14,180 nucleotides of DNA from Thermoplasmata archaeon (GTDB lineage: Archaea > Thermoplasmatota > Thermoplasmata > Lutacidiplasmatales > UBA184). The notes under the pieces were generated by a model. That model was not told the DNA's origin and searched no databases. It was given only the letters and a program-made list of their open reading frames with translations. The stretch's first letter is position 1. Every line of letters begins with the position of its first letter. Location of the stretch: NCBI GenBank assembly GCA_030046135.1, contig JASIEC010000116.1, forward strand, positions 1-14,180. The letters are read 5' to 3'. A program made the position numbers and the translations under genes. This document shows positions 6,488 through 13,975 of the stretch, in pieces.

Positions 6488-7294
6488 GTGGTGAGACGTC
6501 GTTCGGTCGCGTTGGTCACCCGCGACCCTAGTCTCTACCACGAATTGGCGGGGTTCCTTCGCGAGCGGCGACTTCCCGCGCTGAGCCTGTTCCCCGGGGA
6601 CCGGATCCCGGACCGCGTCGCGGTCGTGCTCACGTCCGAGGAAGAGCGCGCGTTGATCTCTCACACGAACGTCCTCGCGGTGCGCGAGGGAGAGGACCGA
6701 CGGGCGCTCGCGGCGGCGGTGGCGCACGCCCTCGTCGACTCCGATCCGGAGTCGGAGCTCGTCGTCGGGATCGACCCCGGCCCGCGGCCCGGCTATGCGA
6801 TCTACGCGGGGGGCGAGTGCCTCGGGGAAGGAAACCTCGAATCTCCCGAGGCGGCGATCCGGTTCGCGATCCACCTGAGGCTGCAGTTCCCGGCCCGTCA
6901 GCTCCGGTACCGGGTCGGTTCCGGGGACCCTCCGGCCCGGAACCGGATCGTGAACAGCCTTCTCCTCCGCCATCGGTTCGTCGAGCTCGTGAACGAGAGC
7001 GGGACGACCCCGCGCGGACGCCGGAGGCCGCGCGATGCGGCGGCCGCCCGGTCGATCGCGAGGACCCCGGGCCAGCCGGTCCGGGAGAGCCTTCCGGCGC
7101 ACGTCACGCCGGGGGAGATCGCCAACGTACAGCGGCTCAGCCGGGAGGGGAGCGGGGGACGCCTCACGATCTCGCGGAGCACCGCGCACCGTGTCCTTCG
7201 AGGAGAGATGACGCTCGCCGAGGCGGTCGGGCTCGCCTCCGCGGCCGGGAGCCGCCCGGTCGAAGGGCGCGCCGCTCCGCGCGAACGACTTTAA
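6488..7294 (+). CDS. RuvC/YqgF-like RNase H-fold protein, function unknown
   Basis: 268 residues from GTG 6488. The first 85 or so form a small domain (VALVTRDPSLYHELAGFL... VAVVLTSEEE). An RNase H-fold core follows with VVGIDPGPRPGYAIYAGG, where D96 is the first catalytic-type acid, then beta strands and a later acid in RRRPRDAAAARSIA. The C-terminus (VTPGEIANVQRLSRE... LTISRSTAHRVLRGEMTLAEA) looks like a small helical nucleic-acid-binding tail. The IDPG motif and order resemble archaeal RuvC-like proteins of COG2433 type, whose activity is not established. ATG 6464 in the same frame is an alternative start, but the TTAATG box overlaps it. GluRS follows 24 bp downstream. Confidence 0.7.
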   Translation: MVRRRSVALVTRDPSLYHELAGFLRERRLPALSLFPGDRIPDRVAVVLTSEEERALISHTNVLAVREGEDRRALAAAVAHALVDSDPESELVVGIDPGPRPGYAIYAGGECLGEGNLESPEAAIRFAIHLRLQFPARQLRYRVGSGDPPARNRIVNSLLLRHRFVELVNESGTTPRGRRRPRDAAAARSIARTPGQPVRESLPAHVTPGEIANVQRLSREGSGGRLTISRSTAHRVLRGEMTLAEAVGLASAAGSRPVEGRAAPRERL

Positions 7295-7296
7295 GT
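7288..7296 (+). promoter_or_regulatory. TATA-like box of the GluRS gene
   Basis: ACTTTAAGT is centred 27 bp upstream of GTG 7319, the position expected for a leaderless archaeal message, and it overlaps the stop codon of the preceding gene. GluRS can therefore be transcribed on its own. Confidence 0.5.
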
Positions 7297-7318
7297 CGGG
7301 CCCCGGGTCGCCGCGAGC

Positions 7319-9046
7319 GTGCCTCTCTCCCCCGAGATCGAGCGACGGGCCCTGCGCGCGGCCCTCGAGAACGCCGTGGGCCACGGCGGCGAGGCGCGCG
7401 CGGGGCCCGTGGTCGCCCGGCTGCTCGCCTCCGATCCGACGCTCCGCCCCCTCGCCGAGGAGGTCCGCTCGTTCGTCTCCGAGACGATCGCGTCGATCCG
7501 AGGACTCCCCCCGGCGGAGCTGGACGACCGCCTCGCGGCGCTGGGGGGCCCGGAGCCGTCGAAGGCCGCGGCCCCGCGCAGCGAGGGAGGGACGTTCCCC
7601 GAGCTCCCGGGGGCGAAGCCGGGCGCCGTCGTCCTGCGGATGGCCCCGTTCCCGAACGGGGTCCTCCACATCGGGCACGGCCGGCTCCTCTACGTCAACG
7701 ACTACTACCGGACCCGCTACCGGGGGAAGCTCCTGCTCGTCTTCGACGACACGATCGGCTCGGAGGAGAAGCGCCCCGCGCCCGAGTTCTTCGATCTCAT
7801 CCAGGGGGACTGCGAGCTCGCCGGGGTGAAGCCGGACGCGGTGTACTACAAGTCGGACCAGATCCCGGCCCACTACCCGTGGGCGCGACGGGTGATCGAG
7901 CGGGGGGGCGCGTACGTCTGCGTCTGCCCCGCGGACCGCCTCCGCGAGAACCGCGCCGCCGGCCGGGCGTGCCCGGAGCGGGCCCAGACCCCGACCGAGA
8001 CTCTGGAAGGGTGGGAGAAGATGCTGGGGGGCGCCTACGCGGCCGGCGAGGCCGTGCTGCGACTGCGCACGGACCTCGCCGACCCCGACCCCGCGTTCCG
8101 CGACCGGGTGCTGTTCCGCATCAGCGACCTCGAGCACCCCCGGGTCGGGCGGAAGTACCGGGTCTGGCCGATGCTCGAGTTCGCCTGGGCGGTGGGGGAC
8201 GTCGAGCTCGGGGTGACCCACGTGCTTCGCGGCAAGGAGCTCGTCATCGAGGACCGGATGCAGCGGTACATCTGGGACCTCCTCGGGATCCAGGGCCCGC
8301 CGTTCCTGCACTGGGGGCTCCTCCGCGTGCGCGAGGCGAAGGTGTCGAAGAGCAAGTCGAACCGGGAGGTCCAGAGCGGCCTCTACGACGGCTGGGCGGA
8401 CCCGAGGACCTGGTCACTCCGCTCCCTCGATCGGAGGGGGATCTCCATGGAGGCGCTGCGCGAGTTCATCCTCTCGTTCGGCCTCTCGCTCTCCGACATC
8501 GAGGTCGCCGCCGAGACGCTCTACGCGGAGAACCGCAAGAGGATCGACGCGACGACCGTGCGCCGCGCGTTCGTCGCCGACCCGGTCCGGGTCGACGTCG
8601 AGGGGTACCCGTTCGATCTCGCGACGACGACGCTCGCGAACCACCCGGATCGCCCCGAGCTCGGGTCGAGGGAGGTGCGCGCCGGGCCGTCGTTCTACCT
8701 GGCGCGCCGCGACCTCGCCGCGCATCCGGGCGAGGAGGTCCGCCTCAAGGACCTCGCCAACATCGCGCTCCCCGCCGCGATCGACGGCCCCGGCCCGATC
8801 CGGGCCACGTTCCTCGAGCGCGAGAACCGGCGAATCCCCCGGCTCCAGTGGGTCGGGGTGGACGGCGCGGTGCCCGTCGACCTCCTCGAGGCCGAGGGGG
8901 CGCACGTGCGAGGGCTCGCCGAGAGGGCCGTCGCGGGCGCCCGGCCCCGGGACATCCTGCAGTTCGAACGGGTCGGGTTCGTGCGGGTGGACGCGGACTG
9001 GGCTCCCGGCAGCGAGCCGGCCCGCGTCGTCTACGGCCACCCGTAG
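7319..9046 (+). CDS. gltX: Glutamate--tRNA ligase, archaeal type
   Basis: 575-residue class I synthetase. A roughly 100-residue N-terminal extension typical of archaeal/eukaryotic GluRS precedes MAPFPNGVLHIGHG, with the HIGH motif at 117-120. LLVFDDTIGSEEKRP, YVCVCPADRLRENRAAG and THVLRGKELVIEDR follow, then the second signature KVSKS at 341-345 (a KMSKS variant). The C-terminal beta-barrel anticodon-binding region closes the protein, ending near RVVYGHP. It charges tRNA-Glu; in archaea it also makes Glu-tRNA-Gln, which GatDE converts to Gln-tRNA-Gln. That would include the intron-bearing tRNA-Gln in this window once spliced. The start is GTG, supported by the TATA spacing. The MFS gene begins 16 bp after its stop. 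Confidence 0.95.
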   Translation: MPLSPEIERRALRAALENAVGHGGEARAGPVVARLLASDPTLRPLAEEVRSFVSETIASIRGLPPAELDDRLAALGGPEPSKAAAPRSEGGTFPELPGAKPGAVVLRMAPFPNGVLHIGHGRLLYVNDYYRTRYRGKLLLVFDDTIGSEEKRPAPEFFDLIQGDCELAGVKPDAVYYKSDQIPAHYPWARRVIERGGAYVCVCPADRLRENRAAGRACPERAQTPTETLEGWEKMLGGAYAAGEAVLRLRTDLADPDPAFRDRVLFRISDLEHPRVGRKYRVWPMLEFAWAVGDVELGVTHVLRGKELVIEDRMQRYIWDLLGIQGPPFLHWGLLRVREAKVSKSKSNREVQSGLYDGWADPRTWSLRSLDRRGISMEALREFILSFGLSLSDIEVAAETLYAENRKRIDATTVRRAFVADPVRVDVEGYPFDLATTTLANHPDRPELGSREVRAGPSFYLARRDLAAHPGEEVRLKDLANIALPAAIDGPGPIRATFLERENRRIPRLQWVGVDGAVPVDLLEAEGAHVRGLAERAVAGARPRDILQFERVGFVRVDADWAPGSEPARVVYGHP

Positions 9047-9061
9047 GCCCGAGCCGGTAGC

Positions 9062-10333
9062 GTGGGAGGAGGCGTGGGTCCGGCCCTCCCGAGTCGCGGC
9101 GACCCCAGGGGCCCTCCCCGGGGCGACCGCTCGAGCGGGCGGCCCCTGTTCGCGGTGTTCCTCGCGACGTTCTTCGTCCGGTTCGCCTTCGGGAGCACGC
9201 TCGCGATCTTCGCCGCGTACGTCACGCACCGCGCGACCGGCCTCGGCGCCGGGGACGTGGGGACGGCCGGCTTCGTCAGCGCGCTCGCGCCGGTCGGGGA
9301 GTTCTCGACGGTCCTGTTCGCCGGGGTGGCGGCGGACCGGTGGGGACGGTTCCCGGTGCTGTTCGGCGGGATGGCCGCCGCCGCGATCCTGTTCCTCGCC
9401 ATCTCCTCGACGCGCGGGGTCGACCTCCTCGGCGCGGCGAACCTTTTGTTCGGCGTCGCGAGCGGAGCGATCCTCGCCGCCAGCCTCGCGGTCGTCGCCG
9501 ACCGGTCGGGCGAGGAGGAGCGGGGCTACGAGATGGGCCGTTTCGACGCGATGAACCTCGCCGGATGGGTGACCGGGTACGCGTTCGGCCTCGGTGTCGA
9601 GTCGGTCGTCCCGAACCGCCAGCTCGGGCTGGTCTTCGTGGCGGGCGCCGCGGTGCTCGCGGTCGGGCTCGTCGTCGCGGCCCGGCTCGTCCGGGGCCTT
9701 CCCGAGACGCGCCCCCGATCGCGCCGGTCCGTCCGCGCGGTCGTGGCGAGCGCTCTCCGCGCGAAGGTCCTCGTCGTCACCCTCCCGTGGCTCGCGATCT
9801 ACGCCCTCATCGGGGTCGCGCTCGTCTTCCTCGGGCCGGCGGCGGGAGGGATCGGGGTACGGACGAGCTACCTCGCCCTCGCGATCGGCGTCGGCGGGGG
9901 CCTCCTCGTCCTGACGCAGCCGTCGTTCGGGAGGCTCGCGGACCGGTGGGGCCGGACCCGGCTGATGACGATCGGCGCGACGGGCTTCGGCCTCGTGATG
10001 CTGTTCGCGAGCCTGCTCGTCGCCTACGGGCCCCGGTGGCCCCTCCTCGCGGGGATCGGGGTCAGCGTCCTCCTCGCGCTCGGCTACGGCCCGGCCGCCC
10101 TCGCGGCCCTCGCGGACCTCGCGCTCGAGCTCAGCCGGGCGACGACGATGGCGATCTACTCGCTCACGATCTCCCTCGGGATGCTGATCGGGCTGGTCGG
10201 GGCCGCGACGCTCGTCCCGGCCTGGGGGGACCGGGGCCTCTACGCGTTCTTCGGGGCGATCACCGCGGTCCTCGCGGTGCTCACCGCCGTCCGCTGGCGG
10301 GAGGCGTCACGCGCTACGATTCCGGTTCGATAA
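9062..10333 (+). CDS. MFS transporter
   Basis: 423 residues with about 12 hydrophobic segments. The loop 2-3 signature GVAADRWGRFPVLFGG is repeated in the second half as GRLADRWGRTRLMTIG, giving the two-fold MFS layout. A loop of basic residues (LPETRPRSRRSVRA) joins the halves. The N-terminal 25 residues are Gly/Pro/Arg-rich before RPLFAVFLATFFVRF. The substrate is unknown; the general appearance is that of drug-efflux or sugar-like MFS proteins. It lies 16 bp after gltX and is probably co-transcribed with it. GTG 9062 is the furthest start and GTG 9074 is an alternative. Its last 20 bp overlap the 3' end of the convergent CDF gene. Confidence 0.88.
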   Translation: MGGGVGPALPSRGDPRGPPRGDRSSGRPLFAVFLATFFVRFAFGSTLAIFAAYVTHRATGLGAGDVGTAGFVSALAPVGEFSTVLFAGVAADRWGRFPVLFGGMAAAAILFLAISSTRGVDLLGAANLLFGVASGAILAASLAVVADRSGEEERGYEMGRFDAMNLAGWVTGYAFGLGVESVVPNRQLGLVFVAGAAVLAVGLVVAARLVRGLPETRPRSRRSVRAVVASALRAKVLVVTLPWLAIYALIGVALVFLGPAAGGIGVRTSYLALAIGVGGGLLVLTQPSFGRLADRWGRTRLMTIGATGFGLVMLFASLLVAYGPRWPLLAGIGVSVLLALGYGPAALAALADLALELSRATTMAIYSLTISLGMLIGLVGAATLVPAWGDRGLYAFFGAITAVLAVLTAVRWREASRATIPVR

Positions 10334-11198
10334 CGACGTGCCGGAGCACCGGGTACTCCGCGCGGAGCGCGAGGGCGAGCCGGTCGATCGCCGCCTCGAG
10401 CTGGTCGGTGGTGAGGCCGTCCTGGAAGTTGATCCGGAGCGCGAGGAGCGCGTCGTCCGGCCCGAGCAGCATCGACTCGAACGAGCGGACCCGGGCGACG
10501 TTCGCGTCCCGCTCGACGACCGCGAGCATCCGCTGCGCGATCGGGGGGGCGAGCGCCCGCCCGATGAGATACTCCCGGCTCTCGGCGGTGAGGACGAAGC
10601 CGGTCGCGACGAGGAGGATCCCCTCGAGGGCGGCGACGCCGCCGTCCAAGGAGTCGTTGCCGGTCCGCCAAACGACCACGAGACCCGCGAAGGCGACGAC
10701 CGCGCCGACGACCGTGACCAGGTCCTGGAAGAAGATCGACTTGAGCCCCTGGTGCGCCGACTCGAGCAGCGACTGGAGCGTCTGCCGGGAGATGCGGAGC
10801 TCGCGGAGCGTGATCCAGATCCCGACGAGGCTCACGCCGAGCGTCGCGCCGACGACGGCGAGCCCCTCGGGGAGGTGCGAGACCGGCGTCGGGGCGAGGA
10901 GCTGATCGATGCCCGTGACCGCGGCGAGAATCCCCGCGATCGTGAACGTCACGACGGTCGAGACGAACGCCCAGAAGAACCGCTCCTTGCCGAAGCCGAA
11001 CGGGTGCTCGACGTCCGGGGGCCGGCGCGAGACGTGGAGGCCCCAGAGGAGCAGCCCGCTCCCGACGAGGTCGGTGAGGGTGTAGATCGCTTGCGAGAGG
11101 ACGGTCCGGCTGCCGGAGACGAGGGCGACCGAGAGGTTCGCCACGAACAGCGTGCCGTTGAGCAGGAGCGTCGCGTAGAGGATCACCCAAGGGCGCAT
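10314..11198 (-). CDS. Cation diffusion facilitator (CDF) metal transporter
   Basis: 294 residues starting at ATG 11198. An N-terminal six-helix domain carries the CDF hallmark HPFGFGKERFFWAF (65-78). D43 in helix 2 (TLTDLVGSG) and D159 in helix 5 (FFQDLVTVVG) are metal-site candidates, in a reduced HxxxD pattern closer to ZnT9-like members than to YiiP. A cytoplasmic C-terminal domain (about 210-294) ends with VLRHVVIEPES. CDF proteins export Zn, Mn, Fe or Co against protons. The simplified binding sites make the metal uncertain. The frame is open further upstream, but family similarity begins at MRPWVILYATLLLNG. A perfect palindrome in its presumed leader may be an operator. Confidence 0.88.
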   Translation of the reverse strand: MRPWVILYATLLLNGTLFVANLSVALVSGSRTVLSQAIYTLTDLVGSGLLLWGLHVSRRPPDVEHPFGFGKERFFWAFVSTVVTFTIAGILAAVTGIDQLLAPTPVSHLPEGLAVVGATLGVSLVGIWITLRELRISRQTLQSLLESAHQGLKSIFFQDLVTVVGAVVAFAGLVVVWRTGNDSLDGGVAALEGILLVATGFVLTAESREYLIGRALAPPIAQRMLAVVERDANVARVRSFESMLLGPDDALLALRINFQDGLTTDQLEAAIDRLALALRAEYPVLRHVVIEPES

Positions 11199-11217
11199 GA
11201 GAGGAGTCGGTCCCCGC

Positions 11218-11239
11218 GGGGCCCGTTGTACCGGGCCCC
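11218..11239. repeat. Perfect inverted repeat at the CDF transcription start
   Basis: GGGGCCCG (11218-11225) and CGGGCCCC (11232-11239) flank TTGTAC. Counting 26 bp from the minus-strand TATA-like CCTTATCGCC (11252-11243) puts the CDF transcription start inside the repeat, about 20 nt ahead of ATG 11198. It may be a repressor operator or a hairpin in the leader. Confidence 0.5.
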
Positions 11240-11328
11240 CGGGCGATAAGGGTTCGCCGAGACCGGGGGTGCGGAGGGACCGCCCGGATTCGCCGAGCGC
11301 ACCCCATCGGGTCGATTCCAAACCAACC

Positions 11329-11338
11329 GTTAAATCGC
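11329..11338 (+). promoter_or_regulatory. TATA-like box of the aldolase gene
   Basis: CGTTAAATCG, the most AT-rich block between the divergent CDF and aldolase genes, is centred about 31 bp upstream of ATG 11365. That gives a leader of a few nucleotides at most and supports this start over longer in-frame ones. Confidence 0.5.
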
Positions 11339-11364
11339 GAGGGAGGGTGCTCCGGGGGCCGACG

Positions 11365-12345
11365 ATGAGCGAGCCGGGCACACGGTCCCCGCCTTCGAGC
11401 GGCCCGGGCCTCGGACCGGGCAGCTCCCCCGCGCCGCGCCGATTCCCCCGGCCGGCTCTGGGCTCGCTCGGGCTCTCGCCAGGCAAGACGGCCCGGCTTC
11501 GGCGGATGCTCTACGAGCACGGCCCGGGGGGCGGGACGCTCCTGGTCCTCCCCATCGACCAAGGGCTCGAGCACGGGCCCGTCGATTTCTTCGCGAACCC
11601 CGACGCGCTCGACCCCCGCTACCAGTTCGATCTCGCCCGCGAGGGACGGTTCAGCGCCATCGCCGTCCACGTCGGGCTCGCGGAGAAGTATTTCCACGAG
11701 TTCGCGGGGGACGTTCCCCTCATCCTGAAGCTGAACGGGAAGACCGCCATCCCCTCCGACGCCGAGGCGTTCAGCCCGCTCACGGGAACGGTGGAGGATG
11801 CGGTCCGGCTCGGGGCCGACGCGGTCGGGTACACCGTCTATGTCGGGTCCCCCTCGCAGGACCGGGACTTCCGCCAGTTCCTTCGCGTACGTCGCGACGC
11901 GGAGCGGCTCGGGATGCCGGTGATCGTCTGGGCGTACCCGCGGGGCGAGGCGGTCGCGAAGAAGGGTGGCCGCGACAGCCCGTACGCCGTGGAATACGCC
12001 GCCCGGGTCGCGCTCGAGCTCGGCGCGGACATCGTGAAGGTCAACGCGCCGGTCCCGTCCGAGAAGGACGCCGAGAGCCCGGCCCCCTACTCGACGCTCC
12101 GGCTCTCGCCCGAGGAGGCCCTCCGCCGCGCGGTGGAGAGCGCGGGCCGCGCGCTCGTCCTCGTCTCGGGCGGGGAGAAGGTCGCCGACCCGGCGCTCCT
12201 CGGGAAGGTGCGCTCGTCGCTCGACGCGGGCGCGACGGGGATCATCTTCGGCCGCAACCTCTGGCAGCGACCGCGCGCCGAGGCTCTCCGCCTCACCCGG
12301 GACCTCCATGCGATCTTCCGGGAGTACGCCCAGCCCGCCCTCTAG
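11365..12345 (+). CDS. Class I fructose-bisphosphate aldolase, archaeal DhnA type
   Basis: 326 residues. A disordered Pro/Gly/Ser-rich N-terminus of about 35 residues precedes a TIM barrel. Landmarks are LPIDQGLEHGP (D65), VPLILKLNGKTAIP, GADAVGYTVYVGS, VIVWAYPRGE, GADIVKVNAP (K225, the expected Schiff-base lysine), LVLVSGGEK and GATGIIFGRNLWQ; the last two bind the substrate phosphate in this family. The enzyme interconverts fructose 1,6-bisphosphate with the triose phosphates in glycolysis and gluconeogenesis. Related DhnA enzymes include ADH synthase (AroA'), but the overall fit is to FBA. The N-terminal extension is longer than usual. Tsr3 begins within its last 38 bp, suggesting an operon. 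Confidence 0.88.
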   Translation: MSEPGTRSPPSSGPGLGPGSSPAPRRFPRPALGSLGLSPGKTARLRRMLYEHGPGGGTLLVLPIDQGLEHGPVDFFANPDALDPRYQFDLAREGRFSAIAVHVGLAEKYFHEFAGDVPLILKLNGKTAIPSDAEAFSPLTGTVEDAVRLGADAVGYTVYVGSPSQDRDFRQFLRVRRDAERLGMPVIVWAYPRGEAVAKKGGRDSPYAVEYAARVALELGADIVKVNAPVPSEKDAESPAPYSTLRLSPEEALRRAVESAGRALVLVSGGEKVADPALLGKVRSSLDAGATGIIFGRNLWQRPRAEALRLTRDLHAIFREYAQPAL

Positions 12346-12892
12346 ACCGCCGATCCCGCTGTTCGTCCGGTTCCTCGAGGAGGACGATCCGCGGCGCTGC
12401 ACCGGGCACCGGTTGCTCCAGCGGGGACTCGTCCGACGGGCGGCCGCTCGACGCGAGGGCCGGCCGGCGCCGATCGCGCTCGATCCGTTCGCTCCCGTCC
12501 CCCTCTGCGGCCGCGATCGGGAGCGGGCCGAGTCCGCGGGGTTCCTCGTCGTCGACGGGTCGTGGAACCGGCTCTCGGCCCGGAGCCGGCTCTCCGACGA
12601 CGGGGAGTCTCCCGGACGCAGGGGCTCGCGGCGTCTCCCCCTCCTGGTCGCGACGAACCCGCAGCACTTCGGACGCTGGACCCAGCTCACCACCGCCGAG
12701 GCGCTCGCCGCCGCGGTCTACCTCGTCGGCCGCCCCCTCGAGGCCGAGCGTCTCCTCGAGGGGCTGCGGGGCGGCCCCGCCTTCCTCGAGATCAATCGCG
12801 CCCGGCTCGATCGGTTCGCCCGGGCCGCGTCCCGCGACGAGGTCACCGTCGCGGAGCGAGAGATCTTCGGAGCGCCCTCGCCCGCACGGTAG
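12308..12892 (+). CDS. tsr3: Tsr3-type rRNA aminocarboxypropyltransferase (DUF367)
   Basis: 194 residues from ATG 12308, overlapping the aldolase 3' end. Family hallmarks in order are DDPRRCTGHRLLQRGLV (C31), PIALDPFAPVPLCGRDR, GFLVVDGSWNRL (the usual DCSW reads DGSW), RRLPLLVATNPQHFGRWTQLTTAEALAAAVYLVG and GGPAFLEINRARLDRFARA. In yeast and archaea Tsr3 transfers the 3-amino-3-carboxypropyl group of SAM to a modified uridine in small-subunit rRNA (the acp3 step). The first 15 or so residues look non-homologous and the core begins at PLFVRF, so the true start could be nearer 12359, where only CTG is available. It converges on the phosphatase gene, 23 bp away. Confidence 0.85.
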   Translation: MRSSGSTPSPPSRPPIPLFVRFLEEDDPRRCTGHRLLQRGLVRRAAARREGRPAPIALDPFAPVPLCGRDRERAESAGFLVVDGSWNRLSARSRLSDDGESPGRRGSRRLPLLVATNPQHFGRWTQLTTAEALAAAVYLVGRPLEAERLLEGLRGGPAFLEINRARLDRFARAASRDEVTVAEREIFGAPSPAR

Positions 12893-12915
12893 TCGGGATC
12901 AGGACTCGGGCGGCC

Positions 12916-13815
12916 CTACGGGTCCGCGGTGGATCGTCGACCCTCGGTGGAGAGGTGTTCGACCCGGAGGTCCGCCACCGACCGGATGCGGGCGCCCAGC
13001 GGCGCCCACGCCGCGATCACGCCGCCGTACCGTTCGTAGAGCCGGCAGGTGTGCAGGGTGAGGGAGCGATCGTGGTAGACCGGCTGCCCGGTGATATCGG
13101 GATCGTGGCCCCGCAGCACCACCGACAGCCCGCTCGCGACGAGGAACGTGTCGAGGTCCCGCTCGCCCCACGGTTCCGCCGCCCCCCGTCGCACCTCGGA
13201 AGCGCCGCACTCGGCCCAGGTGATCTCGAGCAGCCGATCGTCGCTCAGGTCGTCGAACGCACGGGTCCAGGGACGGGGGAGCGCGCCTCGAGGGAACCCC
13301 GCGTGGGCGAGGTAGGCCCCGCTGCGGGTCGAGACGGCGACCGGGCCCCGTTCGAAGAGCGCCATCAGGCGTCCGTAGCGGGCGCCGCCGTCGTGCCAGA
13401 GCGCCTCCGCCTCCGCGGGGAACGTATGAGGTTGGGCCCCCAGGCGGCGGGCGAGCTCGTGGTTGCCCTGCAGGAGGACGACGCGATCCGGCCAGCGGGC
13501 CTCGGCCGAGAGGAGCCAGAGGGCGTTGACCACCGACCCCGGGCCACAGTCCGGCGGCGAGCGGTCGATGTAGTCTCCCAGGCCCACGAGGTACGCCCCG
13601 CTCCCGGCGGCGACGAACTTTGCGACGAGCTCCCCGGTCGAGCGCCAGTCCCCGTGCGAGTCCCCGAAGACGAGGGCGGAGCTCCCCGGACGGTCGGGGA
13701 GTTCGACCCACGCGGGGCGCCGAGGGACGGTCGCTTCCAGGAGCGCGAGGAGGCGGTCGGTCTCCTTAAGCGACAGGCCCACGAGCGACGCCGGGGACTC
13801 CGGAAACGCCTCCAC
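12916..13815 (-). CDS. PPP-family serine/threonine phosphatase/metallophosphoesterase
   Basis: 299 residues starting at GTG 13815. It has the full metallophosphoesterase metal-site series: GDSHGDW (51-57), GDYIDRS (80-86), GNHE (117-120), H171 in LAHAGFP and H237 in RGHDPDI. The order and GDxxDR..GNHE spacing fit archaeal PPP phosphatases; GDxxDRS replaces the usual GDxxDRG. Regions between 120 and 170 form the cap. It would dephosphorylate Ser/Thr phosphoproteins or small phosphoesters, target unknown. No secretion signal is seen, so it is cytoplasmic. I see no good TATA at the expected distance, and the tRNA-Leu gene ends 36 bp upstream on the same strand, so read-through from the tRNA transcript is possible. 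Confidence 0.88.
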   Translation of the reverse strand: MEAFPESPASLVGLSLKETDRLLALLEATVPRRPAWVELPDRPGSSALVFGDSHGDWRSTGELVAKFVAAGSGAYLVGLGDYIDRSPPDCGPGSVVNALWLLSAEARWPDRVVLLQGNHELARRLGAQPHTFPAEAEALWHDGGARYGRLMALFERGPVAVSTRSGAYLAHAGFPRGALPRPWTRAFDDLSDDRLLEITWAECGASEVRRGAAEPWGERDLDTFLVASGLSVVLRGHDPDITGQPVYHDRSLTLHTCRLYERYGGVIAAWAPLGARIRSVADLRVEHLSTEGRRSTADP

Positions 13816-13865
13816 AGGCCGATCGCCTCCGGTTCACGGGCCCGGGAGAAGTGCGGGGGGCCGGA

Positions 13866-13900
13866 GTTTCCGGTGACCGGTCGCGTCGTCCGGTCGACCC
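13866..13900 (-). other. 35 nt T-loop intron (position 59/60) of tRNA-Leu(UAG)
   Basis: The outer helix is the T-stem GCCGG/CCGGC. The 3' bulge is AC^T and the 5' bulge AA^G. The central helix has three Watson-Crick pairs (TTC with GAA) plus an A-G apposition. The inner helix is GGT, one bulged C, then GACCGG paired with CCGGTC-ACC. It is a slightly relaxed BHB at the same position as the tRNA-Gln intron. Confidence 0.82.
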
Positions 13901-13948
13901 TTTGAACCGGCGCATGCCCTAGGCAACAGGGTCCTAAGCCCTGCCTCG

Positions 13949-13975
13949 GTGGCCCCGGCGGCAACGCCGCGCGGC
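13949..13975 (-). other. 27 nt D-loop intron (position 21/22) of tRNA-Leu(UAG)
   Basis: The exon GGCC (tRNA 18-20a) pairs with GGCC just before the 3' splice site, giving a 4 bp central helix. The 5' bulge is AA^G and the 3' bulge AC^C. The intron core folds as CCG, one bulged C, then GCGGC-GTT-GCCGC and CGG. The side toward the D-stem is an open loop (6 nt against 3), so this is a relaxed BHB. The exact cut may shift by a nucleotide. Confidence 0.75.

Noticed and set aside
6142..6519. Longer N-terminus of Rnp4 extending through the zinc-ribbon gene
   Set aside because: The zinc ribbon frame has eight well-placed cysteines there, while the rnp4-frame extension is Arg/Gly/Pro low-complexity and exceeds the family length.
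6461..8311. Long antisense reading frame opposite the RuvC-like gene and gltX
   Set aside because: It is over 600 codons but has Arg/Pro/Asp/Glu-biased low-complexity composition, no recognisable motif, and lies opposite genes with clear motifs. This is usual in 70% GC DNA.
6817..9060. Plus-strand frame of over 700 codons overlapping gltX
   Set aside because: It is Arg/Gly/Pro-rich and out of frame with gltX, whose HIGH and KVSKS motifs settle the real frame.
10240..12693. Very long minus-strand frame across MFS, CDF, aldolase and Tsr3
   Set aside because: It is a composition artefact of high GC. It crosses several well-supported genes and shows no domain of its own.
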